Shown: positions 5,890 through 13,673 of the stretch, one piece after another | Layout: each line of letters begins with the position of its first letter | How positions within the stretch are numbered: position 1 is the stretch's first letter | Assembly: GCA_041653315.1 (NCBI GenBank) | Contig: JBAZFO010000028.1 | Location: 1-14,589, forward strand | DNA: 14,589 nucleotides | From: Candidatus Micrarchaeia archaeon | GTDB lineage: Archaea > Micrarchaeota > Micrarchaeia > Anstonellales > JAHKLY01 | Reading direction: 5' to 3' | Notes under the pieces: generated by a model | Database searches by the model: none | What the model saw: the letters and a program-made list of their open reading frames with translations, nothing else | Told to the model about the DNA's origin: nothing | Position numbers and translations under genes: made by a program

Positions 5890-7404
5890 ATGCTTAAAGA
5901 TATTGAACCAAGAGAATATCAGAAAAACATAGCTGACTCTGCGCTTAAAAAAGGAAATACATTAGTTATTTTACCAACTGGATTAGGAAAAACCTTAATT
6001 GCGCTTATTATGATTGACAAATTAAAAACAGAAGGAAATATCTTATTTATGGCGCCTACAAGGCCATTGGCAGAACAGCATTTTAAATCAATAAAAAAAC
6101 ACTTAGATATTGATGAAAATGAAATAGTATTAATAAATGGGAGCATAAAACCAAAAGAAAGAATAGAATTATGGAAAAAAACAATTTGTATTTCAACTCC
6201 GCAAACAGCTAAAAATGATATTGAAAATAAACGTTTGGATCTTTCAAAATATTCATTATGTATTATTGATGAAGCACATAGGTCAGTAGGCAACTATGCA
6301 TATACTTTTGTAGCTGAAAACACAATAAAAAATAATGTTAAAATTATAGGTATGACTGCTTCACCAGGTGGAGATAAAAAAAGAATTGAAGAAATTATGA
6401 ATGCATTATATATAAAAAATATAGAAGCAAGAACACATGATGATAAAGATGTTGAAAAATATGTTCAAAAAACAAATATGAAATGGATTTTTATTGAATT
6501 AAATATAGAAATGAAAGAAGCAGTAAAATATTTAAAAGAAATGTATAAGGAATATTTAGAAATATTACAAAAATTTGGTATTTTCATAAGAATTCCTTCA
6601 AAAGTTGAATTGATAAAGGCACAAAAAAGAATTTTAAAAATAGAAACTAACTCCAAATATGCTGCTATGTCTTATTATTCATCTATATTTAATTTGTCTC
6701 ATTTAATAGAATTATTAGAAACACAAGGAATAACAACTTTTGAAAATTATTTAAATAAAATGAAATATGAAAAAACATCCAAAGGAGTTGAAAGAGTATT
6801 AAGAGATTATAGATTAAAAATAGCTGAAAATTTATTAAAAAATAAAGAACACCCAAAAGTTCAAGAATTAATAAATATTTTAGAAAGAAACAAAGGAAAA
6901 ACTGCTATTGTTTTTGCTCAATATAGGGATCAAATTATTTATTTAACAAAAATATTAAATCAAAATAATATAACTGCTAAAGAATTTATGGGGCAAAAAA
7001 AAGGATTTACTCAAAAAGATCAGAAAAGAATTATTGAAGAATTCAAAAATAAAGAATTTGATGTTTTATGTTGCACAAGTGTTGGTGAAGAAGGATTAGA
7101 CCTCCCTTCGGTAGATTTAGTTATTTTTTATGAACCAACTCCATCAGCAATTAGAAGCATTCAAAGACGCGGAAGAACTGGAAGACACAAAGAAGGGGAA
7201 GTAATAATATTAATAACAAAAAATACACAGGATGAAGCATTCTATTGGGCTTCAAAGAAAAAAGAAAATAAAATGAAAAAAATAATTAAAGAAATGAGTA
7301 AAAATAATGAAATAATTTCAAAAAATGAAACATTAAATGAAACTAAACCAATAATTGAAAATAAAAAACCAAAAAAGAAACAGGCATCTATTTTAGACTT
7401 TTAA
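5890..7404 (+). CDS. hef: Hef-type (FANCM/Mph1-like) SF2 helicase without nuclease domain
   Basis: This archaeal Hef-family DEAH helicase acts on forked and recombination DNA during replication-fork repair. RecA-like domain 1 has REYQ (8-11, Q motif), PTGLGKT (30-35 Walker A region), APTRPLAEQH (55-64), DEAH (127-130) and TAS (156-158). A helical insert (about 205-320) matches the Hef thumb-like domain. RecA-like domain 2 has VFAQYRDQ (341-348), VGEEGLDLP (398-406) and RSIQRRGRTGR (422-432). After about 450 comes a Lys-rich tail ending QASILDF (498-504), which resembles a PCNA-interacting PIP box at the extreme C-terminus. Euryarchaeal Hef proteins continue into an XPF-like nuclease and HhH domain; this 504-residue protein ends at its own TAA with no such domain. 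The start is leaderless-like. Its stop shares TTAA with the converging gene. Confidence 0.93.
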   Translation: MLKDIEPREYQKNIADSALKKGNTLVILPTGLGKTLIALIMIDKLKTEGNILFMAPTRPLAEQHFKSIKKHLDIDENEIVLINGSIKPKERIELWKKTICISTPQTAKNDIENKRLDLSKYSLCIIDEAHRSVGNYAYTFVAENTIKNNVKIIGMTASPGGDKKRIEEIMNALYIKNIEARTHDDKDVEKYVQKTNMKWIFIELNIEMKEAVKYLKEMYKEYLEILQKFGIFIRIPSKVELIKAQKRILKIETNSKYAAMSYYSSIFNLSHLIELLETQGITTFENYLNKMKYEKTSKGVERVLRDYRLKIAENLLKNKEHPKVQELINILERNKGKTAIVFAQYRDQIIYLTKILNQNNITAKEFMGQKKGFTQKDQKRIIEEFKNKEFDVLCCTSVGEEGLDLPSVDLVIFYEPTPSAIRSIQRRGRTGRHKEGEVIILITKNTQDEAFYWASKKKENKMKKIIKEMSKNNEIISKNETLNETKPIIENKKPKKKQASILDF

Positions 7405-7985
7405 TATTCTTCTTGTTTGTTTTTTAAAGGAGAGAGATAATCTGTAGTATCTTCTTCTTTTTTAGGAATTGTTTTTTCCTCTATTTGTTTTTTATAATAA
7501 GTTATCAAAATTAATTCTATTACTGCAACAATTATTCCAGCAAAAGGTATACTCACTAACGCCACAAATAAAGGTAAAATAAATGCGAAAATAGGAATTA
7601 ATTTATTTGATAAATCTTTCGAAAAATATGCTGCTAATATAGATAACACCAATAAAATTATCCAAATCAAATTACATAATATAAAACAAATAAGATTATT
7701 TTCTGGGCATACAACTATTCCTGTACACCCTCCTTTAAATCCAAAATTTATAAGTTTTTCCCCAGTAAGTGGTATTATACATTTTCCTAAATCTTGAATA
7801 CAATACCCTTCAATACAATCATATGTAGAAACACAAGGCAATCCAATTATTTTATCTGCTATATCTGGATTTACACATTCTCCATTATAACAATACCCTT
7901 CTGTACAATCTCCACTATCATCGCATATTTGTGCAAATAATGAAAAAGAAAAAACTAATAAAAACAAAAAAATCAATTTATTCAT
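7401..7985 (-). CDS. Secreted/membrane protein with two EGF-like Cys repeats and C-terminal membrane segments
   Basis: The 194-residue product has a signal peptide (1-18) and two tandem repeats about 30 residues apart: C-x5-C-x4-C-x4-C (21-37) and C-x5-C-x4-C-x6-C (51-69). Both contain a DC-x-EGYC core, typical of small disulfide-rich EGF/Dickkopf-like knots. A GCTG..CPENNLICFILC region and about three hydrophobic segments follow (about 100-120, 128-145, 147-166), then a charged tail (KKQIEEKTIPKKEEDTTDY) presumably in the cytosol. The Cys repeats should lie outside the cell. Function is unknown; an envelope receptor or assembly factor is only a guess. The start is leaderless, with a TATA-like element 26.5 nt upstream shared with dtdA. 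It converges on the helicase gene with overlapping stops. Confidence 0.78.
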   Translation of the reverse strand: MNKLIFLFLLVFSFSLFAQICDDSGDCTEGYCYNGECVNPDIADKIIGLPCVSTYDCIEGYCIQDLGKCIIPLTGEKLINFGFKGGCTGIVVCPENNLICFILCNLIWIILLVLSILAAYFSKDLSNKLIPIFAFILPLFVALVSIPFAGIIVAVIELILITYYKKQIEEKTIPKKEEDTTDYLSPLKNKQEEY

Positions 7986-8006
7986 ACTTTAATTAGTTTA
8001 CGAGTC

Positions 8007-8016
8007 TTTTTAAGCT
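8007..8016. promoter_or_regulatory. Bidirectional TATA-like element in a second 51-nt divergent gap
   Basis: TTTAAG (8009-8014) is centred at 8011.5, which is 26.5 nt from the ATG at 7985 and 25.5 nt from the ATG at 8037. Neither gene has an SD. The geometry is the same as at 3481-3531, though this element is a weaker match to TTTAAA. Confidence 0.5.
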
Positions 8017-8036
8017 TTTTTCTTAATTGTTTTAAT

Positions 8037-8891
8037 ATGCCTACTTTAATCTATTCAAAAATAAATACTGCGAGTAAAAACATATGTGAATATATTATTA
8101 ATAAATATAATTTTGAAAAAACTAATGAAAATGAATGGGGTAAAAATATACAAAATATAGAAGTAAAAATTGTAAAAGTTGAAGAAAATGTAATTGATTT
8201 TTCATTTAAAGATGAATCAGATTATTTAATTGTTCCGTCCACACATAAAAGCACTTCAAATACAAAAACTCTGGGCGTTCATGTGCCTGGAAATTGGTCA
8301 ACAGCAGATTTAGGTGGGAAAAAAGAAACATTAAATATGTGTTATTCTTCTAAAATGAAAACAATTTTATTAAATATAAATAAGTTAGCTGAAGAAAGAG
8401 GATTAATAAAAATAGAGAAAGAAAGAGGATGGGAAATAACATTAGAAGTTGACCATCACGGCCCTACTCCCCCAGAAATTAATGAAAAAACACCAATAAT
8501 GTTTGTTGAAATAGGCTCAACTGAAGAAGAATGGAATGATAAAGAAGCAGTTGAACTAATTGGTGATGCAATAATAAACTCAATTCCAGACAACACAAAA
8601 TATCCAACTGTTTTAGGATTTGGAGGAGGACATTATGCTTCTAAATTCAACAAATATGAACTAAATGATGGAGAATATAAAAAATTAAATTATGCTATAT
8701 CTCATATTCTCCCTAAATATCGTTTTGATGATTTTGAAAAAAGTGCGGAAGAAATGTTTAAACAGGTGCTTAATAAAAATGTTGAAAAAATAGAAAAAGT
8801 ATTAATAGATTGGAAAGGTTTGAAATCAGATCAAAGACAGCTTATAGTAGATTTATGTGAAAGAAATGATATAAAATGGGAAAAAGTATAA
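8037..8891 (+). CDS. dtdA: D-aminoacyl-tRNA deacylase, archaeal DtdA (GEK1) type
   Basis: This enzyme removes D-amino acids wrongly attached to tRNA, recycling tRNA and protecting translation. The 284-residue length fits the archaeal/plant family, unrelated to bacterial Dtd. Diagnostic blocks: YLIVPSTHKS (63-72), TLGVHVPGNW (78-87), the DHHGPTP motif (139-145) with its conserved histidines, the strand PIMFVEIGSTEEEW (153-166), and LGFGGGHYASKF (193-204) with the conserved GGGHY. Start: ATG with no SD and a TATA-like element 25.5 nt upstream. It stands alone; the next gene has its own TATA box. Confidence 0.95.
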   Translation: MPTLIYSKINTASKNICEYIINKYNFEKTNENEWGKNIQNIEVKIVKVEENVIDFSFKDESDYLIVPSTHKSTSNTKTLGVHVPGNWSTADLGGKKETLNMCYSSKMKTILLNINKLAEERGLIKIEKERGWEITLEVDHHGPTPPEINEKTPIMFVEIGSTEEEWNDKEAVELIGDAIINSIPDNTKYPTVLGFGGGHYASKFNKYELNDGEYKKLNYAISHILPKYRFDDFEKSAEEMFKQVLNKNVEKIEKVLIDWKGLKSDQRQLIVDLCERNDIKWEKV

Positions 8892-8892
8892 C

Positions 8893-8900
8893 TTTATAAA
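8893..8900 (+). promoter_or_regulatory. TATA box of the 8924 gene
   Basis: TTTATAAA is centred 27.5 nt before the ATG at 8924 and no SD is present, so the transcript is probably leaderless and separate from dtdA. Confidence 0.55.
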
Positions 8901-8923
8901 CTCTGAAAACAGCAAAATAATAT

Positions 8924-9805
8924 ATGGATAACGAATTTCAAAAGTGTTTTACTAAATATATAAAATTAGATCTAAAAACTATTTATAAAGATAAAACTTT
9001 AAGTAGATTATCTGCTGCACATTTTTTTGATATTTTTGTAATGAAATTTCTAGGGAAACCTGAGTATCATTGGTATCCAAATTCACGAGAAATTCATTAT
9101 ATATACAATATAGATTCAAAGGAAATAGAAGTATGTGTTTTAATAGATTTTAAAGAGAAACAAAGATCAAAAATTGAACTAACTCCAGAAGAAAGAGAAA
9201 TAATAAAAAGTACTTGCGCAACTATTTTTATAAATTCAGAAAGAAAAACAATAGCTGGCGGAGTATATCTTAAATTATTTTTAACAAAACAACTACTTAA
9301 ATGTAATGCTCTTTTAAGAAAAAGAGAAGAATTATTTGATGGAGATCTTTATATCCCTTTTGAAAATGATTTTTATTTTGGGGAAAAAGAGATTGATTTA
9401 AGAAAAATACCAAATAAAATACTTGATAAAACAAATATTGAATTTTATTTATCTGCTACTTTTTCAACATTAGATATATTTAAATTTGAAATTTTAGATA
9501 AAGAAATTTATATCTGTGAATTTGAAGATGAATTCGTTTGCGCTTCAAAAATAAAAAATGGAAACTATTGTTTATGGGTTCCATTTATACCAAATGAAAA
9601 AAACAAAGAAGAAAGTGAAAAAATAATAGAAAAAATAAAACATAGAATTAAAATGCAGGAGGATAATTTAAAAAAAGGATTGATAATTCCTATATTTAAA
9701 GTTAAAAAATCAGATCTTCCACTCCCACAAAGACCTATAGAAAATTACTCATATCTTAGTGCTTCTGTTGGAGATAAATCAACTGCACGTTTAGCTGGAA
9801 AATAA
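8924..9805 (+). CDS. Protein of unknown function with 61-nt antisense overlap at its 3' end
   Basis: I do not recognise this 293-residue protein. It has no signal peptide or convincing membrane segment and looks like a soluble alpha/beta protein. Notable stretches: an early helical LSAAHFFDIFVMKFLG, a strand-rich HYIYNIDSKEIEVCVLIDF, a hydrophobic helix GGVYLKLFLTKQLLKCNALLRK, the strands IYICEFEDEFVCASKIKNGNYCLWVPF, and a charged helix (about 224-250). Cysteines are scattered and make no zinc motif. It has its own TATA box. The last 20 codons run antisense over the conserved end of the converging permease gene (9745-9805), so the tail after about residue 273 may be a recent extension. Function is not inferred. 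Confidence 0.7.
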   Translation: MDNEFQKCFTKYIKLDLKTIYKDKTLSRLSAAHFFDIFVMKFLGKPEYHWYPNSREIHYIYNIDSKEIEVCVLIDFKEKQRSKIELTPEEREIIKSTCATIFINSERKTIAGGVYLKLFLTKQLLKCNALLRKREELFDGDLYIPFENDFYFGEKEIDLRKIPNKILDKTNIEFYLSATFSTLDIFKFEILDKEIYICEFEDEFVCASKIKNGNYCLWVPFIPNEKNKEESEKIIEKIKHRIKMQEDNLKKGLIIPIFKVKKSDLPLPQRPIENYSYLSASVGDKSTARLAGK

Positions 9806-10962
9806 CCAGATACTAATCCAATTAAAAATGATAAAACAATACTTCCTAAAAGTATAATTGGGTTATAAACTATTTCTATTCCTATTAAAAAAACTGCTAA
9901 AATACTCAATCCAATTCCTATTAAAACTCCTAAAATACCTCCTATTAAGCCTAAAAATCCACTTTCAATTAGAACAACCATTAAAATATCTTTTTTTAAT
10001 GCACCCAATGCTTTAAGTGTTCCTAATTCTCGTGTCCTTTCAAAAACAGACATATACATCGTATTCATTATTCCTATTCCTCCAACAAGCAGAGAAATAG
10101 CAGCTATTAAACTTAAAGCAAGCACAAATGTTCCTAAAACCATGTCTGATGCTTCAACCACAAAATCATAATTAATTATTGTAAAATCTTCTTCTCCTTC
10201 TTTAACTCTATGTAAATTCCTTAAAACAAATTTAATATCTTCAGATACTTTTGATAAATTCATTTCAGTTTTAGCTTTTACAAATACATAAGAAATTTCA
10301 TCTTTTTCCAAAGTGTTTTCTGAAAACTTTCTTGCATCTTTAAATGACACTAAAATTCCTGCATCATCTTCAGAACCAAATGTTCCACCAATCTCTTCTA
10401 ATATTCCAATTACTTTAAACTTTTCATCATTAATATACAATGTCGAACCAATATCTAATTTTTTACTAAACATACTATTAGCAAATGAGTTTCCAATTAC
10501 TGCAACTCCTGATTCAGAAGAAGATATTCCGCGCCCCTTTGCTAAATTATATGTTGGAAAATCTTCAAAAAATAAAGTATTTGGAACACCCATTACATAA
10601 TATATAACAGATTCATCAGAATGTTTTATTTCAACTCCTGGGGCTAAAATCAAGGGAGTTACTCTTTCAACACCAGAAACAGATTCAATTGCTAAAACAT
10701 CTTTATCATATAATTTTCCAGTGGAAACAGAACCAGAAGGCCCAAAAGACATTGCAGACCGTATATCCCCTGGCATTACCATAATACTCTCTTTTCCAAA
10801 ACTTTCTAATTCATTAGATATAGTTTGTTTAAAAGAATCTCCAATAGTAACTAAAGCAACAAAAGAACCAATACCAATTACAATTGCTAAAACTGTAAGC
10901 CAAGTACGGACTTTTCTTCTTTTAATATTCCTAAATGAATATTCTGCTAAATCCTTTTGCAT
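9745..10962 (-). CDS. MacB/FtsX-type ABC transporter permease (second copy)
   Basis: This 405-residue permease belongs to the MacB (ABC3) family, which couples ATP hydrolysis inside the cell to work on substrates outside it. It has a cytosolic N-terminus, a first membrane segment (WLTVLAIVIGIGSFVALVTIG, about 19-40), a large external MacB-type domain (about 45-270), and three C-terminal membrane segments (about 275-300, 328-355, 362-388). The block GGIGIMNTMYMSVFERTRELGTLKA and the ending YFPAKRAVDLSPTEALRYE are family hallmarks. It starts 1 nt after the preceding permease, with GGGAGG (complement of 10970-10975) 7 nt before the ATG. It is the last gene of the operon. A 33-nt stretch is identical to its paralogue. 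The substrate is unknown. Confidence 0.92.
   Translation of the reverse strand: MQKDLAEYSFRNIKRRKVRTWLTVLAIVIGIGSFVALVTIGDSFKQTISNELESFGKESIMVMPGDIRSAMSFGPSGSVSTGKLYDKDVLAIESVSGVERVTPLILAPGVEIKHSDESVIYYVMGVPNTLFFEDFPTYNLAKGRGISSSESGVAVIGNSFANSMFSKKLDIGSTLYINDEKFKVIGILEEIGGTFGSEDDAGILVSFKDARKFSENTLEKDEISYVFVKAKTEMNLSKVSEDIKFVLRNLHRVKEGEEDFTIINYDFVVEASDMVLGTFVLALSLIAAISLLVGGIGIMNTMYMSVFERTRELGTLKALGALKKDILMVVLIESGFLGLIGGILGVLIGIGLSILAVFLIGIEIVYNPIILLGSIVLSFLIGLVSGYFPAKRAVDLSPTEALRYE
10181..10213 (-). repeat. 33-nt segment identical to 11406-11438 in the paralogous permease
   Basis: It encodes HRVKEGEEDFT in the external domain. All 33 bases match the other copy, including third codon positions, although the flanking sequences of the two genes differ clearly. 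Confidence 0.8.
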
Positions 10963-10963
10963 T

Positions 10964-12175
10964 TTATTTCCTCCCTAATGCATCTAATACATCAAGATCT
11001 GCTGCTTGTTTTGAGGGTATATAACCTGAAATTAAACCTAAAATAAAGGAAAGACATAATCCCCCTAAAATTAATTCCCATGTTAATAATAATGAAATAC
11101 TTCCTTCTAAAAATATATTGGCTATACTAACTACAAATACTGAAAATATAACTGCAATTATCCCTCCCCCAAGTCCAATTAATCCGCTTTCTATTAAAAA
11201 CAAATGTAAAATATCATTTTTCTTTACTCCTAATGATTTTAATACTCCTATCTCATAAGTTCTTTCAGTAATAGCCATATACATTGAATTCATTATTCCT
11301 ATACCCCCAACTACTATTGAAATAGCTGCTACTGTTCCTAAAAATAAAGTAATATACCCTAGAATAGATTGAATACTTTCCTTTGCTGTTTCTGCTGTTT
11401 GAATAGTAAAATCTTCTTCTCCTTCTTTAACTCTATGTGCATTTCTTAAAACAAATTCCACATTTTCCTGAACTTTCCTAATTTCAAAACCGTCTTGTAT
11501 TACAAAATAGATTACTGAAACTTCATCTTTATTTAAAGTAGATAAAATTCGTGCATCATTAAAGGAAATGAATAAATTTTTATCTGAACCTGCTTGACCA
11601 CCAGATTCTTTTAAAATTCCTATAACTGTATAAGATTGATCATTTAAAGTTAAAACTGAACCTAAATCAATATTTTTATCGAAAACATTTTTTGCAATAT
11701 CATAACCAAGCACAATACTTTTTGAATCAGAAGATTGAAGCATTCTTCCTTCTAGTATCTCAACATTTGGATAATAAGTTGTTAAAACATATGGATCAAT
11801 ACCATAAACAGATATTCTATATTCTTCTTGACGATATTTTACTTTTGCTGGAACACTTAAAACCCCAGTTGCTGATTTTACTCCAGAAACTGCCTTTATT
11901 TTTTGAATATCTGATTCATATAATTTTGAAGTTACTCTTGTTCCTGCTGGCCCTATTGAAGAACCAACAGAATTCTGTGATATTGGTAAAACTACCGCAT
12001 TATTTGCCCCAAATTTATTTAATTCAGTTTCGATTGTTTTATCTAAACCTAAAGAAACAGAAAGAAGAATTATAATGGCAGCCACACCAACTACTACTCC
12101 TAAAATAGTTAGTAAAGTCCTTATATGGCTGTGCATTAAACTTCTAAACGCATAATTAAATTTATCTAGAAGCAT
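10964..12175 (-). CDS. MacB/FtsX-type ABC transporter permease (first copy)
   Basis: This paralogue of the next permease, 403 residues, has the same plan: first membrane segment (LLTILGVVVGVAAIIILLSVSLG, about 21-43), external domain (about 45-265), then three C-terminal segments with VVGGIGIMNSMYMAITERTYEIGVLKS and the ending YIPSKQAADLDVLDALGRK. The two probably form a heterodimer served by the ABC ATPase encoded upstream. The ATG at 12175 was chosen over an in-frame ATG at 12211 because AGAGGAAG precedes it, the family begins at this LLDKFNYAFRSL helix, and the upstream extension would only overlap the preceding gene further. Even so, its first 14 nt overlap that gene's end, indicating coupled translation. 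Confidence 0.92.
   Translation of the reverse strand: MLLDKFNYAFRSLMHSHIRTLLTILGVVVGVAAIIILLSVSLGLDKTIETELNKFGANNAVVLPISQNSVGSSIGPAGTRVTSKLYESDIQKIKAVSGVKSATGVLSVPAKVKYRQEEYRISVYGIDPYVLTTYYPNVEILEGRMLQSSDSKSIVLGYDIAKNVFDKNIDLGSVLTLNDQSYTVIGILKESGGQAGSDKNLFISFNDARILSTLNKDEVSVIYFVIQDGFEIRKVQENVEFVLRNAHRVKEGEEDFTIQTAETAKESIQSILGYITLFLGTVAAISIVVGGIGIMNSMYMAITERTYEIGVLKSLGVKKNDILHLFLIESGLIGLGGGIIAVIFSVFVVSIANIFLEGSISLLLTWELILGGLCLSFILGLISGYIPSKQAADLDVLDALGRK
11406..11438 (-). repeat. 33-nt segment identical to 10181-10213
   Basis: This is the second copy of the identical segment, encoding HRVKEGEEDFT in the first permease. The copies are in the same orientation, 1225 nt apart. Confidence 0.8.
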
Positions 12176-13673
12176 TTTTCTTCCTCTTTTTCCAATACCA
12201 GTATCCAACACCTAATAATACTAAAATTACTATTGGTATTATTAATCCATTAGATTCTTGCTCTTGAAACTTTTGAGAAGCTTGTTTAGAATATATTTTA
12301 ATTGAAACATTTTCTTCTAGTACTTGATTATTATTGAAAGAGTCTTTGAAAAAAACTTTTATTGGTACTTCTTCTATTTTTTCAGTTTCGTTTATTTTTG
12401 ATACATATATATTATATTGAACACTGCTGAAATCATCTGAATCCAAAGATCCAATAAATTGTTTATTTTGTACATTTAATAAATGAATATCTTCTGTATT
12501 ATCTAATTCAAACCATACTGACTTAATTTCAGAATCCCCGATATTTGAAACTTTCAAGGATAAAACATATTTTCCTTCTTCAATCATAGGAGAAGGAGAA
12601 GATTCTACAAAAATTGTGATATCAATATTTGGTTGTATATTTAAATTCTTTTTAATTGAATCTGTTTTCTTCTCACCTGCTTGAGAAATATAAGTTAAAT
12701 CAAAGCTAGTTAAATAATATCCTGGAGATACGTCTTTAATACCTAATTTAATATTTTTTGTTTTTTCTTCTCCTGGTTCTAATCTATCAAAATTAACTCT
12801 CTCTCCACTTAAAGGAACAAAAACTGAAGTTTCTTCTAATGTTAATTCAATATCTTCTAATGTATTTTGACCATTATTCACAATTGTTAATTGAACTTCT
12901 TTTGTCTCCCCACTTTTAAAATCAGCTGGGACTAAATTTAATCCTAATTCATGCTTTTGCTCTTCAAACTCAAATGAAGGAGTTAAAGATTCTGTGTATT
13001 CATTGCCTAAGATATCAAAATAATTTATAGATAAATTAGTTGGTAAAATTCCTGCATCCATACTAGATGAGATATAACCAGAAATTTGAAAAGTTATTTG
13101 ATTTTCATTTATGTCACCAACATAAACTGGAGAATTATCAATTATAAAATTTTCATCTGAAGAATAAATTTTGACATCAGTTGCTGAACCTCCTTCTTTT
13201 AATATTGTTAAATTAGTATTAAACCTTTCACCAATAATAAATTTTTTATCTGTACTTATTATTGATAATGAAGGAGGCCTATTAACATAAATCGGAATAT
13301 CAATAGCTCTTGATATTGATTCATCTGAACTGCCTAACACTTCTTTTGTTCCTCTTATTAATACTCTTAACGAATAAACTCCGGAGGGTGTTGTTTCTTT
13401 AACTGTAAAAGGAACTGAAATAAAAGATGTTCCTCCAGATTCCATATCTCCAATATATATTGAAGATAACGCTTCAATTCCTGAAGAAGGCTGCACTGAA
13501 GCTGATACTCGTTTTAATTGATCAGTTCCCCCATTTGATAAAGTTAAAGTAACAGTTCCTTTAACTCCTGGTCTTGCGGTTTCAGGCAAAACTTCATAAT
13601 TTGATATTTGAAGATCTGCAAATACTGAACTGACCATTAATATTAAAATTAAAATTCCAAATATTTTTTTCAT
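12162..13673 (-). CDS. Exported Ig-like (COG1361/CARDB-type) protein with C-terminal membrane anchor
   Basis: The 503-residue product has a signal peptide (about 1-19, ending SSVFA), then a series of beta-sandwich repeats of roughly 100-110 residues (about 20-125, 130-235, 245-350, 355-470). These have CARDB/NEW3-like sequences such as NYEVLPETARPGVKGTVTLT and GETKEVQLTIVNNGQNTLEDI. A membrane segment follows (IIPIVILVLLGVGYWYW, about 479-495) with a basic tail (KKRKKNASR). It is therefore displayed outside and anchored by its C-terminus. Archaeal MacB-like operons often carry such a protein, which may act as adaptor or substrate-contacting subunit in place of the bacterial MacA. The start has AGAGGTGA (complement of 13678-13685) and an ATGA overlap with the ATPase gene. 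Confidence 0.85.
   Translation of the reverse strand: MKKIFGILILILMVSSVFADLQISNYEVLPETARPGVKGTVTLTLSNGGTDQLKRVSASVQPSSGIEALSSIYIGDMESGGTSFISVPFTVKETTPSGVYSLRVLIRGTKEVLGSSDESISRAIDIPIYVNRPPSLSIISTDKKFIIGERFNTNLTILKEGGSATDVKIYSSDENFIIDNSPVYVGDINENQITFQISGYISSSMDAGILPTNLSINYFDILGNEYTESLTPSFEFEEQKHELGLNLVPADFKSGETKEVQLTIVNNGQNTLEDIELTLEETSVFVPLSGERVNFDRLEPGEEKTKNIKLGIKDVSPGYYLTSFDLTYISQAGEKKTDSIKKNLNIQPNIDITIFVESSPSPMIEEGKYVLSLKVSNIGDSEIKSVWFELDNTEDIHLLNVQNKQFIGSLDSDDFSSVQYNIYVSKINETEKIEEVPIKVFFKDSFNNNQVLEENVSIKIYSKQASQKFQEQESNGLIIPIVILVLLGVGYWYWKKRKKNASR

Noticed and set aside
10313..10978. 95- and 85-codon frames on the + strand
   Set aside because: Antisense to the second MacB-type permease; no family features or start signals.
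11692..12075. 127-codon + strand frame
   Set aside because: Antisense to the first permease; Leu/Gln-rich artefact of reversed codons.
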